Source of the DNA: CAZHDB01 sp964531225
Lineage (GTDB): Archaea > Thermoproteota > Thermoprotei_A > Sulfolobales > Desulfurococcaceae
Reading direction: 5' to 3'
Assembly: GCA_964531225.1 (NCBI GenBank)
Contig: CAZHDB010000003.1
Coordinates: 1-64,000 of the forward strand
Length of the DNA stretch: 64,000 bases
Positions 37,073 to 46,567 of the stretch are shown piece after piece. The notes beneath the pieces were generated by a model. The model did not search any database. It was not told the origin of the DNA and saw only the letters and a list, made by a program, of their open reading frames with translations. Both the position numbers and the translations under genes were made by a program. How positions within the stretch are numbered: position 1 is the stretch's first letter; each line of letters begins with the position of its first letter.

Positions 37073-38029
37073 CTAAGATGAAGCAAACAGTTTTTGTAAT
37101 TTCTTAAGTAATTTCTTCAAGGGATGGTTTTTATCTATTTTATATCCATTATACCTCGCACTATAGCCTAATAGTGAATCAACTATTGCAACTGCTGGTG
37201 CTACATACTTTATTCTTTTTATAGGGCCATACATTATAAAGTCTGCACCGTATGTTCTTAAGAGCACGGCAATTCCTCCATGAACACCAAACATTTCTTC
37301 CAACTCAACATTCTTTTTAGATACCGATCCTAATGCATTGGCTGGAGCACATCCAGCTGGATATCCAAGGTTCTTCTTAACCAGATAAATGGTTTCTGCA
37401 CTAAAAATTATACTTGCTGGATCAAGTACTATAGCGTCTACAAGTATGTTTTTAGCCGAAGTTTCTTCAACCATTGGCAAAAGCCTATTAACTAATAAAT
37501 TATATCGATCTAATGGACTTATAGATTTAGACGGATTCATGGGATCAAATACCAGTAATAGGATATTCTCGATACGTGAGTTCCGGATTTCTTTAATTTC
37601 TTCAATAGAGCTATTAATGTATAATCCATTAGCTATACATTTACTCGTAATACCCAGTTCATTAGCCATTCTATATGCCTTAATCCTAGCCATAGGATCA
37701 GGTGAGTCAAGAAATAATGGCAACTCATACTCTGATATGAATGGCAATATATTTTCAACAGACTTTTCCGTAGGGAATATTATATCGAGGCCTAGGTATA
37801 GGCCATATTTTAATGCCACTTCTTGTGCATACTCTATAGCTTTTGAAACACCATTTCTGTCAATAACACCTTCCTCACTCAACAAATATTTATCTCCTTG
37901 ATAGAATAAACTAGCTACGAGTAATACAGGATTTATGCCTGGATAACCACCTATTTTAACTCCTCCAATTTCAATAATCTTTTGATCATTAGTCCATGAT
38001 TGTGTATATAGCATGCTCAATGTATGCAC
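37073..38029 (-). CDS. MtrH-like methylpterin:corrinoid methyltransferase
   Basis: The 318-residue protein aligns along its length with MtrH, the methanogen subunit that moves a methyl from methyl-tetrahydromethanopterin to a corrinoid. Matching segments are IIEIGGVKIGGYPGINPVLL, LLLVFDPMNPSKS, ILVDAIVLDPAS, NLGYPAGCAPANALG and FIMYGPIKRIKYVAPAVAIV, ending NHPLKKL. Length is typical. No other Mtr subunits are nearby, so it is a soluble stand-alone methyltransferase. The start is GTG at 38029; an in-frame ATG lies five codons later. A likely partner is the corrinoid protein at 35528. Confidence 0.85.
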   Translation of the reverse strand: MHTLSMLYTQSWTNDQKIIEIGGVKIGGYPGINPVLLVASLFYQGDKYLLSEEGVIDRNGVSKAIEYAQEVALKYGLYLGLDIIFPTEKSVENILPFISEYELPLFLDSPDPMARIKAYRMANELGITSKCIANGLYINSSIEEIKEIRNSRIENILLLVFDPMNPSKSISPLDRYNLLVNRLLPMVEETSAKNILVDAIVLDPASIIFSAETIYLVKKNLGYPAGCAPANALGSVSKKNVELEEMFGVHGGIAVLLRTYGADFIMYGPIKRIKYVAPAVAIVDSLLGYSARYNGYKIDKNHPLKKLLKKLQKLFASS

Positions 38030-38073
38030 CTAGTTAGTAGTTAGACATAGTTTTTAATGAGATTATAAAAATT

Positions 38074-39855
38074 TTAAATTTTAAGATACCTATCCAAGAA
38101 TATTAAAGCTGGTAGCAAAATCTTTACTGCATCATCCATTTTAACTATTCTATGGCCCATATCAGGTGCTATATGGGCTTCAAAAGTTTTTCCAAGTTCT
38201 AATAATTTATTCATATACCTCAATACAGGCTTCAAGGGAGTTCGAGTATCATTCTGTGGATGAATAATGCATAGTGGACTCTTCACATTCTCTACATATG
38301 TTATAGGTGATCTCTCCCTCCATAATTCATGTTTACCAGCAAATAATACTTCTATAAACTTCTTGAATATAGCATCACTAAGGTCATACATTTCCTCCCA
38401 ATCAATTATGCCTGCGCCTGCAACGCCGCACCTCCATAGATCAGGGTGTTTACCTACAGCCAAGTAAGTCATATAACCACCATAACTATATCCCATAATA
38501 GCTACTTGATCTTCGTTAACAATCTTATTATCAATGCCCCATTTTCTTGCATATACTATATCCAATAGATCGCCTCCACCTGGATCGCCTATATCCAATG
38601 CACGAAATTCATCCCCATAACCTGTTGATCCACGGAAATTAGGTGCCAAAACATGGTATCCATTTGCTACAAGTGATGCTATCATAATACTCCATACATC
38701 TCTTATTTCACTCCATGGACCACCATGAACATATACTACTCCCGGGCCTGGATTATTCGATACGTTAGAATACACTACATACATGGGAATATCTAGGCCA
38801 TCGAATGATCTATATTTTACGAATTCCACTCTACCCAGCGATTTAGCTATATTTTCCGGAAGCTTATTATCTATAAATGTGTTTGTAGTTCCATCAGAAA
38901 TATTGATCTTGTATACCTTTGTAGGCGTAATCATATTGGATATTGCTAAGGATACGTATTTACCATGAAAAGCTGGTATTCCATGAATTGTACCAGTAGG
39001 CGACGGTATTTCCTTACCGTCTAAAAAGAGTTTTGACCTACCATTTTTCTTACCAATAGCCCACAGAATCTTTTCACTAGTCCACCCATAATAATCGTGT
39101 TCAATAGGATCGTAATTATAGTAGTCATTATAAGTAAACTTTACCTCATTAATTTCATTAGCTTCTGGATCATATAGATACAGCCTATTCTTGCCACTAA
39201 AATTACTCTCAAAAAGAAGCCTATTATCGTATAATAATGGAGTCTTACTATTTGATCCTTCTCTAGGCGTATATACCTTAAGCTCGTTAGTATCTATATC
39301 ATATATAAATAGTTCGTAAGTCCTAGGGTCTTTCCTTAAATTACCGTATCCAACAATATATTTATCATTAAGATCAGTTGTAAACGCGATAACGTCTATA
39401 TCAGTAAGTTTTTCCCAATTACCTTTAAGATCAGATAAGTATAAACCTATTCCTTCTGGTGTAGCGCCAGTAAAAGCGATCTTGGAACCATTGTATGAGG
39501 CGCTAAAGATCCTCATAGGCGGGGTTTCAGCGACTAGTCTCTCTTCGCCTCCGCGTGCATCAACCATAAATAAACGATGCAATTCCTTGCCTTTAGTAAT
39601 GTCTCTTAAGAATATAACATATGGTGATTCGAGGCGAACCATTAAAGCATCAGTTATAGGTTCTACAGTAAGTCTTTTAAGATCTTTACCTTCCGGATCT
39701 ATAGACCATAAACTAAGTACTCCTTCCTTCGTACTAAGAAATACTATTCTTTCATGAGTCTCTCCTAGTAGAGCATAGCTAGGTATTTTTACAAGAGAAT
39801 CAATAATATAGGTAATTCGAGTGAGATTGACAGCCATATGATACACCATACACAT
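38074..39855 (-). CDS. S9 family peptidase (acylaminoacyl/prolyl oligopeptidase type)
   Basis: The 593-residue cytosolic enzyme has an N-terminal beta-propeller (about 20-330) with repeated strand pairs such as LFMVDARGGEERLV, and a C-terminal alpha/beta hydrolase. The catalytic triad is visible as Ser457 (GYSYGGY), Asp536 (HPQNDTRTP) and His568 (MGHRIV). VYVHGGPWSE gives the oxyanion loop. It should trim short peptides or N-acylated peptides. The frame opens at ATG 39855, but ATGs at 39849 and 39837 are possible starts. Confidence 0.88.
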   Translation of the reverse strand: MCMVYHMAVNLTRITYIIDSLVKIPSYALLGETHERIVFLSTKEGVLSLWSIDPEGKDLKRLTVEPITDALMVRLESPYVIFLRDITKGKELHRLFMVDARGGEERLVAETPPMRIFSASYNGSKIAFTGATPEGIGLYLSDLKGNWEKLTDIDVIAFTTDLNDKYIVGYGNLRKDPRTYELFIYDIDTNELKVYTPREGSNSKTPLLYDNRLLFESNFSGKNRLYLYDPEANEINEVKFTYNDYYNYDPIEHDYYGWTSEKILWAIGKKNGRSKLFLDGKEIPSPTGTIHGIPAFHGKYVSLAISNMITPTKVYKINISDGTTNTFIDNKLPENIAKSLGRVEFVKYRSFDGLDIPMYVVYSNVSNNPGPGVVYVHGGPWSEIRDVWSIMIASLVANGYHVLAPNFRGSTGYGDEFRALDIGDPGGGDLLDIVYARKWGIDNKIVNEDQVAIMGYSYGGYMTYLAVGKHPDLWRCGVAGAGIIDWEEMYDLSDAIFKKFIEVLFAGKHELWRERSPITYVENVKSPLCIIHPQNDTRTPLKPVLRYMNKLLELGKTFEAHIAPDMGHRIVKMDDAVKILLPALIFLDRYLKI

Positions 39856-39902
39856 ACTTATAGAAAATCATAGTTTTAAACATGATTTTATAATAGGCCT
39901 AA

Positions 39903-40979
39903 TTACTTTCTAGATCTAATAAATACATAAACTGCTACTAGAACTAATGATAGAATTGCAAGGAATACAATTATATGTTCAATTCCTATAATACTACTAA
40001 TTACTTTGCCTGATTTGCTAGGAGATGTATAGTTTGTGGTTTTTGTAGTACTATTCATAGTTATTGGTGTTTCTGTAGATGTTGTATTAGTCTGTTGAGT
40101 TGTTGAATCAGTGTACTGAAGAAGACTGCCTACATTATACGTTTTGACGGGGTTTCCATTAACATATATTGTAATATTCCAGTTCATAAAATCGTTTAGA
40201 TTAGTGGGTAAGTCTATAGAGTATGTATATTGTCTAAGTATTAGTGCTTCGCAAATCAGGTAGTAGTGCATATGTATATAATGGATCTCAATATTCTTTG
40301 CCGCATTATCAATTATAATGTTAGATATTATGGGTCGTGATTTATACAAAGCAATACTGACGCCATAACCACTTAATGGCTTTCCAAGTTCACCAGAGAT
40401 TACACCACATGGGCCTGCAGTTGCACTATTAACTTGGATAAAGACTTTATTGTCAGTAATATTAATGTATTCAATACTTGGAACTAATGGTACGAATTTG
40501 TAAATAAGTGTAAATACATCTGTTATTCCCCAAATATCCTGTATTCTTTTATGGCATGTAGTATTAATAAATTTAGTAGTATTGCATATTTTTCTATCAT
40601 TTAGATAGAGCAATAATGTATAGTTACCAGGATATGGAATATTTATTTCAAAATTCTTCTCAAGCGTTACTGTTCTATTAATGCCTTCCGTACCCATAAA
40701 ACCTATTGCTTGAACTATAATGTATAGCTTATTTGAAATATTAAATATCGACGGATGTATCCAATATATTAATAATGGCTCTTTATAATTTATCTTCATA
40801 TATACATATAATGATGATTTATTCTGTTCAGGTAATGAATAAAGAATATCAATACAAGACTCTAGGACTTGTTCAGCATCAATTCGGGTATAGTAGCTAT
40901 TGACATTATTTATTTCAGCAACCACATTCGATTGAATAAGTAATAATAAAATCAATAGTATCAGAAAGTTTCTCGTCAT
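39903..40979 (-). CDS. Secreted, C-terminally anchored protein of unknown function
   Basis: The 358-residue protein has a signal peptide (LILLILLLLIQSNVVAEI), beta-rich extracellular regions with two repeats of the type KNFEINIPYPGNYTLLLYLNDRKICN, and a Thr/Ser/Asn-rich linker (about 290-325). One membrane helix (IIVFLAILSLVLVAVYVFI) and RSRK follow. Several NxS/T sequons and four Cys residues suggest glycosylation and disulfides. I do not recognise a family. It follows the architecture of the other surface proteins in this window but is not linked to them by operon. Confidence 0.6.
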   Translation of the reverse strand: MTRNFLILLILLLLIQSNVVAEINNVNSYYTRIDAEQVLESCIDILYSLPEQNKSSLYVYMKINYKEPLLIYWIHPSIFNISNKLYIIVQAIGFMGTEGINRTVTLEKNFEINIPYPGNYTLLLYLNDRKICNTTKFINTTCHKRIQDIWGITDVFTLIYKFVPLVPSIEYINITDNKVFIQVNSATAGPCGVISGELGKPLSGYGVSIALYKSRPIISNIIIDNAAKNIEIHYIHMHYYLICEALILRQYTYSIDLPTNLNDFMNWNITIYVNGNPVKTYNVGSLLQYTDSTTQQTNTTSTETPITMNSTTKTTNYTSPSKSGKVISSIIGIEHIIVFLAILSLVLVAVYVFIRSRK

Positions 40980-41159
40980 AACATATTCCCCTACTTAATA
41001 CTAACTAAATTAGTACCGTATATACCTAGTCAAATGAATGAATGCGTCAAGTATTCTTTGACATGAAAATATAAAATAGATCATTGTTTTTAACCAGTTA
41101 ATATAATAATCTTCTAATGGAATAGTTGACAATAGATAAGATAAGAAAAATAGTTTTAA

Positions 41160-42317
41160 TTAGCCAATTACTGCTAATTCCTTTATCAATTCACCTTTCT
41201 TGAATCTTTCAAGTGTTAGTCTCATAGCCTGAGGTATTGATGGTTTACCGTCTAATATCCATTCAGCTATAACCTTCCCTGTTATTGGACCCATCATGTA
41301 GCCGTGTCCACTATAGCCTGTTGCTATATATAGATTATCAAATCCCTCAATAGGACCATAGATCGGATGATGATCAGGCGTTGTTACATAGTAGCCAATC
41401 CAGTACCTAAGTACTCTAATATTTTCAAGCCATGGAAAGAATCTAATTAAGGGTTTTAATGCTGTAGGCATGTAATCTATTCTTTGCGAATATAATGATA
41501 ATTCGGGTTCTTCTTCTATATCACGTCCAATATAGAAGTTTCCTTCCTTTGTTTGAATAATATATGGTGCACCAGGAGTATCCCAGTCGACAACTAATGG
41601 TCCAAAAGCAGGCTTGTAAGCTTCAGTAACCATAACATGTCGAGGAACATTATCAATGGGTATATTAATGCCCAAGGGCTTAAGTAGATCTCTAGTCATA
41701 CTTCCAGCTGCAACCACTACAACATCAGCTTCAATAGTTCCCTTACTAGTCTCTGCCCCAATTACCTTATTATTTCTAACAAGTAATTTTTTAGCCGGTG
41801 TATGAACTTCTATCCTAATTCCCCTTGATCTTAATGCTTTATAGAATGCAAATAGGGTATCAAATGGATAGGACTTTCCAGCCGTCGGATCATACATTGC
41901 CGCTAGTACTCCATTTGTATTTATTGGAGGAACCTTCTCTTTTAATTCATCCAAATCCATCATTTTAGTAGGAACTCCTAAAGAATTATGTAGTTCAACT
42001 AATTTTTTGAACATATCAACAGTTTCTTCCTTGCTTGCAATCCATACATATCCTGATTGATCATAGTATAAGCCGTTTTTACCCAATTCACCCTTTACAT
42101 ATTTCTTCCATAGTTCTATACTATGTTTCATTAAGACAACATGTTCCTCTGATGTGAAGGAAGCTCTAATTCCCGTTGCACATCTACCCGTAGATCCTGA
42201 TCCTATATAGCTTTTCTCAACTACAACAAGATCCTTAACTCCTCTCTCAGCAAGATTATAAGCTATAGATAACCCGGATATTCCCCCGCCAATTATGAGT
42301 ACATGTGTCTTTATCAT
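41160..42317 (-). CDS. FAD-dependent amine/amino acid oxidoreductase (DAO family)
   Basis: The 385-residue flavoprotein starts with HVLIIGGGISGLSIAYNLAERG, the dinucleotide-binding motif. It continues with GSGSTGRCATGIR, VVVAAGSMTRDLLKPLG and the C-terminal FAD loop GYSGHGYMMGPITG. It belongs with glycine/sarcosine oxidase beta subunits and dye-linked proline dehydrogenases. It is the catalytic subunit of the four-gene operon (41160-44680) that passes electrons through ferredoxin-like partners. The substrate amine cannot be read from sequence. Confidence 0.88.
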   Translation of the reverse strand: MIKTHVLIIGGGISGLSIAYNLAERGVKDLVVVEKSYIGSGSTGRCATGIRASFTSEEHVVLMKHSIELWKKYVKGELGKNGLYYDQSGYVWIASKEETVDMFKKLVELHNSLGVPTKMMDLDELKEKVPPINTNGVLAAMYDPTAGKSYPFDTLFAFYKALRSRGIRIEVHTPAKKLLVRNNKVIGAETSKGTIEADVVVVAAGSMTRDLLKPLGINIPIDNVPRHVMVTEAYKPAFGPLVVDWDTPGAPYIIQTKEGNFYIGRDIEEEPELSLYSQRIDYMPTALKPLIRFFPWLENIRVLRYWIGYYVTTPDHHPIYGPIEGFDNLYIATGYSGHGYMMGPITGKVIAEWILDGKPSIPQAMRLTLERFKKGELIKELAVIG

Positions 42318-42321
42318 AGTC

Positions 42322-42636
42322 TCAACCCTTTTCCTGCTTTTTCAAGTCAATTGATTTAAGCAATAAGTTTATTTGAACAGGAATAATAGGTGCCCTTATA
42401 CGAGGTATCATGAGTTCATTCGGACTCTTCTTGACTTTTCTAGCCAAGATCCTTATAACTATTGGTATACATGTTCGTCCCTGACAAGGCCCCATTCCAA
42501 GCCCTAATTTTCTCTTGAGAGTTTCTAGATCCGTTATTTCGTATTCCTCTATAGCTCTGATAACGTCGTCCAATGTAACGTCTCTACATCTGCAAACGAT
42601 TGTAACGTTTTCATTCTTTTTTACTTCTCCACCCAT
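42322..42636 (-). CDS. BFD-like [2Fe-2S] subunit of the flavin dehydrogenase
   Basis: The protein, about 104 residues from ATG 42636, has the BFD-like iron-sulfur pattern CRCRDVT at the start and GPCQGRTCIP later (four Cys), as in the gamma/delta subunits of dye-linked proline dehydrogenase and HcnA-like proteins. The longer reading from 42690 is less likely: GGAGGTGAG lies 6 bp before ATG 42636 and is the best ribosome site in the area. It starts 16 bp inside the ferredoxin gene end and sits 4 bp before the flavoprotein gene. Confidence 0.8.
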   Translation of the reverse strand: MGGEVKKNENVTIVCRCRDVTLDDVIRAIEEYEITDLETLKRKLGLGMGPCQGRTCIPIVIRILARKVKKSPNELMIPRIRAPIIPVQINLLLKSIDLKKQEKG

Positions 42637-43118
42637 ATAGCTCTCACCTCCATAGCTAATTCCTTTGGAACCTCTACTGTTATTGACCATGTCTTATTGA
42701 ATTCCCAAGCTTTAACGACTTTACCTTTCCCGACTCTCTCACCAACACGATTAAGTAATATGACCTCATCACCTTTCTTAGGTGCTGGTATAAATTCATG
42801 AGGAACAGTTACATAGGCTTTATCAGGCTTGGATAGATCCACAATAAACAGTGCTAACCCGGGACACTTGGGAACGCATACTCCACAACCAATGCATTTG
42901 TTCCAGTCTATCTTAGGGATAGCATTTATATTCTCCATAGTTATTGCTCCGAAAGGACATGCGTCAACACATATATTGCAAGGTATTTCTTCAGGACACT
43001 CAGCTATAACTACGGGTCCCCTCTTCAATCGATCGTCGGGAGGTATTAGCCCCATATTCTTTAACTCATTTACCCCTATTACACCAGTCCTTTTAAATTC
43101 GGGAACTTGGCTAGCCAT
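42621..43118 (-). CDS. Ferredoxin-like 2[4Fe-4S] subunit
   Basis: The protein of about 165 residues has two [4Fe-4S] patterns: CPEEIPCNICVDACPFGA (the first Cys is not a cluster ligand in all relatives) and CIGCGVCVPKCPG. A beta-rich C-terminal part follows (EVILLNRVGERVGKGKVV). It would shuttle electrons between the flavin subunits. The start is taken as ATG 43118, because GAGGTG lies 10 bp upstream and overlaps the stop of the alpha-subunit gene; a TTG at 43136 is the alternative. Confidence 0.85.
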   Translation of the reverse strand: MASQVPEFKRTGVIGVNELKNMGLIPPDDRLKRGPVVIAECPEEIPCNICVDACPFGAITMENINAIPKIDWNKCIGCGVCVPKCPGLALFIVDLSKPDKAYVTVPHEFIPAPKKGDEVILLNRVGERVGKGKVVKAWEFNKTWSITVEVPKELAMEVRAIWVEK

Positions 43119-43132
43119 GAGACATGAACACC

Positions 43133-44680
43133 TCAAATTAGTTGTTCAGGTGAGGCTCGTGGATTAAAAACTGGTGATGGATACTTCTTCCTGAGTTGCT
43201 CCATCTCCTCTTCACTAACCGTTGCCTTTAATTTACCCTCTCTAGCCCTTGCAACAACAGGAGCTGTACGATACTCATTCCATAGGAAATCATAGAGTTT
43301 ATTTCTTCTCTCAAGGGCTTCTCCAATATTCTTTTCACGAACAACTATATCCAAACCAGCAATCTCTCCCTCGATCATGGCTGTTGTAGCTTCTTCTATG
43401 CCTGATGCATCTCCTGCAATATACATGCCTGGAACACTTGTTTCAAGATAAGGTGTTCTAAGAGGAACCAGTCCTCCTAGCTCAGGGATCCATTTCATAA
43501 TAGCTCCCGCTTGTGCAAAGAGCCTAGTATCAGGTTCAAGCCCTATGGCGAGTAGGACTAGATCGCAAGGTATATCCTTTTCACTGCCCGGTATAGGCTG
43601 AAACTTCTCATCAACCTCTACAATAGTGGCTCCTTCAACTTTCTCATTACCCCATGCAGCTTTTATTGTATGTCTCGTTAATATTGGAACACCGTATCTC
43701 CTGATTTTAGCAGCATGTACGAACCATGCGCCAAAATGAGGCATTATTTCAACTATTGCCTTAACCTTGGCTCCTGCTTGTAATAATTGATATGAAACTA
43801 TTACTCCAACATTACCCGAGCCAACTACGAGGATTTCATCACCGGGCAATATACCATATTCATTCATTAATGTTTGTGCTCCACCCGCACCCATAACCCC
43901 TGGAAGATCATTACCTGGAAATGTTAGATATCTCTCACTTGCACCAGTAGCTGCAATAATGTACTTTGGCCTAACGCGATAAAGCTTATTTTTACCCATT
44001 AATCCTACCCATCCTCCACGAAAGATGCCATAGGCTGCTGTCTGTAGTAAAATCCTTACATTATTATATTCCTGTATTTTCTTAGCAAAATGCTCACCTA
44101 TCTGAAAACCTCTCAATCCTCCGAAAAGCTCTTTTGACCCAAAGAACTTGTGAGTTTGCTTAACAAGTTGACCGCCGAGCTTAAAGTGTTCATTAACTAA
44201 TACAATATTTAAACCATATTTGGCCATAGCCAGAGTTGCTGCTAGACCTGCTGGTCCACCGCCTATGACAAGAACATCAACGTCCTCCAATACTTCTTCG
44301 TCTTCAGCCTCAAACGAGGGATTTTGTAAAGGAATATCAGCCAATCCCTCCTGTACTTCAACCCTAATACCTTCTCTAACTGGTTCAATACATGTCCTTG
44401 AATTAGGTATACCATTTATTTTCATGAAACAACTGCTACACTTACCGATCATACAAAAGGCTCCACGGGGTCTATTGAGCTTAATACTTTTTGTAAAGAC
44501 ATTTATTCCAATAGCATATAGAGCTGCTGCGATACTCTCTCCTTCATAAGCCTCTACTTCCATATCGTTAAAGTAGAATTTGATCTTTTTACCGCGTTTG
44601 AATGTGAGAATTGGGTGCTCCCAGATACGCTTGTCTTGTTGAGGATAATTCGGCAATAATCGACCACCATTTATAATCAT
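43133..44680 (-). CDS. Alpha-type flavoprotein with fused N-terminal [2Fe-2S] domain
   Basis: The 515-residue protein combines an N-terminal plant-type [2Fe-2S] domain (about 15-100, with CMIGKCSSC and a later SRTC) with a pyridine-nucleotide-disulfide oxidoreductase fold. FAD is bound at DVLVIGGGPAGLAATLAM and a second dinucleotide at ILVVGSGNVGVIV; GMYIAGDASG is the FAD ribityl motif. This matches alpha subunits of sarcosine oxidase, HcnA-HcnB fusions and proline dehydrogenase. It is the first gene of the operon, giving alpha, ferredoxin, BFD and DAO subunits. Confidence 0.88.
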   Translation of the reverse strand: MIINGGRLLPNYPQQDKRIWEHPILTFKRGKKIKFYFNDMEVEAYEGESIAAALYAIGINVFTKSIKLNRPRGAFCMIGKCSSCFMKINGIPNSRTCIEPVREGIRVEVQEGLADIPLQNPSFEAEDEEVLEDVDVLVIGGGPAGLAATLAMAKYGLNIVLVNEHFKLGGQLVKQTHKFFGSKELFGGLRGFQIGEHFAKKIQEYNNVRILLQTAAYGIFRGGWVGLMGKNKLYRVRPKYIIAATGASERYLTFPGNDLPGVMGAGGAQTLMNEYGILPGDEILVVGSGNVGVIVSYQLLQAGAKVKAIVEIMPHFGAWFVHAAKIRRYGVPILTRHTIKAAWGNEKVEGATIVEVDEKFQPIPGSEKDIPCDLVLLAIGLEPDTRLFAQAGAIMKWIPELGGLVPLRTPYLETSVPGMYIAGDASGIEEATTAMIEGEIAGLDIVVREKNIGEALERRNKLYDFLWNEYRTAPVVARAREGKLKATVSEEEMEQLRKKYPSPVFNPRASPEQLI

Positions 44681-44708
44681 TTATTAAGTAAATAAAATAA
44701 ATCTTATT

Positions 44709-45155
44709 CTACTTCCCATGAACAACAGGAGTCCTATGAGGTAATATATACCTATATATTATCAGTAAAACCATGGCAAGAATTAACGAGGCAATCGAGG
44801 CAAGTAAAAGATCATTTTTTGTTCCAAGAACAACAGCTGCTATGACTTCACGTATAGCTATAACAAAGCCTACTTCTGCTATACCTACGAGATACATTTC
44901 CGGCCTCCTTCTACCAACGATTACGCTCCTAATGATCTCCGCGAATACTATGAGAAGGAATACATCATTTATAGTAATCTGTAGTTCAGCAGCAGTAGCT
45001 TGTTTAATACTCCAAATACCTGATAAATCTCTTAGAATAATTATTGAAGTAAATATTATTAATACAGTCATAACAGCGATGATTATAAGATCAACTAGCA
45101 ATATAAGTTTTCGACCATATTCCACTAAATAATGAATAAACTTAGATAATGACAT
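44709..45155 (-). CDS. PsiE-like membrane protein
   Basis: The 148-residue protein has four hydrophobic helices and the PsiE-type core: INDVFLLIVFAEIIRSVIVG, then RRRPEMYLVGIAEVGFVIAIREVI. The pattern of charged residues between helices is that of PF06146 (phosphate-starvation-inducible PsiE). Family function is not known. It lies 28 bp upstream of the dehydrogenase operon on the same strand and may be its first gene. Confidence 0.75.
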   Translation of the reverse strand: MSLSKFIHYLVEYGRKLILLVDLIIIAVMTVLIIFTSIIILRDLSGIWSIKQATAAELQITINDVFLLIVFAEIIRSVIVGRRRPEMYLVGIAEVGFVIAIREVIAAVVLGTKNDLLLASIASLILAMVLLIIYRYILPHRTPVVHGK

Positions 45156-45284
45156 AATAAATTCTCCATGAAATATTATATAGAGCCAGAATATAAACCT
45201 AATTTTCCATTATATATTCATTATATATCTGATTTCTATTAAAAAGTAAAGTAATAAAAGTAATTTATGCTTATTTCAATATAG

Positions 45285-46496
45285 TTATTTAATTAACGAT
45301 TTAACAGCCTCCTTAATCTTTTCAACACCTTTTTCAATAGTCTCGAAGTCCGTACAGAAACTAAGTCTAACATAGTCCTTACCAGCTTTATCAGGAAATG
45401 CTGTACCTGGTAGTAATATTACATGGTATTTATCTATGATATAGTTTACAAAAGAATCAACATCCATGCCTATTTCATCCAATAATTTTTTGATTCTTGG
45501 AAATACATAAAATGCTCCCTGGCTCTTCCACACTTCAAATCCAGGTACTTCTCGTAATTTATTAACTAATAGATCTCTACGTTTCTGAAATAATTTTATC
45601 ATTTCCTTAATTGGGGACCAGTCTCCACGTATTGCCTCAACAGCGGCTTTTTGGGCAAAGCTTACTGGACAACCCCATACATTTACTGCTAGTTTTGATA
45701 AATGCCTTGCTACTTCTTCTCTAACAACTAGATATCCTAGTCTCCAGCCAGTCATAGAGAATGTTTTCGAGAAGCCATTAGTATAAAGTATATGATCCCT
45801 CCAATCCTCATAACTTATCATAGACTTAAATTCAGCATTATCATATACGAAGTTGTCATATATCTCATCTACAAGAACCATAACTTTATTTTCTCTAGCA
45901 ATCTCCATAATTTCATCAAGTTGCTTAGGACTAAACAATCCCCCCGTAGGATTATGAGGATTATTTATAGCTATAAACTTTGTCTTAGAAGTAATTGCCT
46001 CACGGATTTCCTCAATTGGTAATGCAAATCCTTTATCTGAGCCAAGCCATTTTAGTGGTATGAATTTACGGCGTACACCAATTATTTTAGAGATCTCTGA
46101 ATATGCTGGATAGCTAGGCTCCGGAATAATTATTTCATCGCCAGGTTTCAAATACGAAAACAATGCCAAGAATATTGCTCCTTTAGTACCTGGTGTCACT
46201 ATTACTTCTGAAGGCTTTACATCACTTCGATACCTTGTATTAAGGTACTCTGCTATAGCTTCTCTTAACTCTGGAATACCCAGAGTCTCGGTATATCCTG
46301 TGAACTTTTCCTTCAAAGCCTTTATACCAGCTTCTATAATGTGATCAGGTGTTGGTAGATCAGGCTGTCCTATACCAAGACTATAGACCTTATATCCTTT
46401 TCGAGCTAATTCACGTCCTTTAGCGATAAAAGCAAATGCTTTCTCTCCAAGCATTTCCTTAATGACAGTATTAAAATTTAATGTCGGAGACTTCAA
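45285..46496 (-). CDS. Class I/II pyridoxal-phosphate aminotransferase (AspC/AlaT-like)
   Basis: The 403-residue enzyme has the fold I aminotransferase marks: SLGIGQPDLPTPDHI, VTPGTKGAIFLAL, NNPHNPTGGLFS, VDEIYDNFVYD and the lysine motif TNGFSKTFSMTGWRLGY. The C-terminal VRLSFC strand contains the carboxylate-binding Arg. It transfers amino groups between an amino acid and a 2-oxoacid; aspartate or aromatic donors are equally possible. It lies alone, with AT-rich gaps on both sides. Confidence 0.9.
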   Translation of the reverse strand: MKSPTLNFNTVIKEMLGEKAFAFIAKGRELARKGYKVYSLGIGQPDLPTPDHIIEAGIKALKEKFTGYTETLGIPELREAIAEYLNTRYRSDVKPSEVIVTPGTKGAIFLALFSYLKPGDEIIIPEPSYPAYSEISKIIGVRRKFIPLKWLGSDKGFALPIEEIREAITSKTKFIAINNPHNPTGGLFSPKQLDEIMEIARENKVMVLVDEIYDNFVYDNAEFKSMISYEDWRDHILYTNGFSKTFSMTGWRLGYLVVREEVARHLSKLAVNVWGCPVSFAQKAAVEAIRGDWSPIKEMIKLFQKRRDLLVNKLREVPGFEVWKSQGAFYVFPRIKKLLDEIGMDVDSFVNYIIDKYHVILLPGTAFPDKAGKDYVRLSFCTDFETIEKGVEKIKEAVKSLIK

Positions 46497-46567
46497 TATT
46501 TATCACACACAACTATTTATTTACAATAATTATTTAAGTATCCTTTAAGGAATAAAAACCCTTTCAT

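Noticed and set aside
33154..38029. Cobalamin riboswitch near the corrinoid and MetE genes
   Set aside because: No B12-box-like sequence or long structured leader is visible; only short palindromes are.
42621..42690. A 70-bp overlap between the ferredoxin and BFD genes
   Set aside because: The long overlap comes from an over-extended start; the Shine-Dalgarno site supports ATG 42636.
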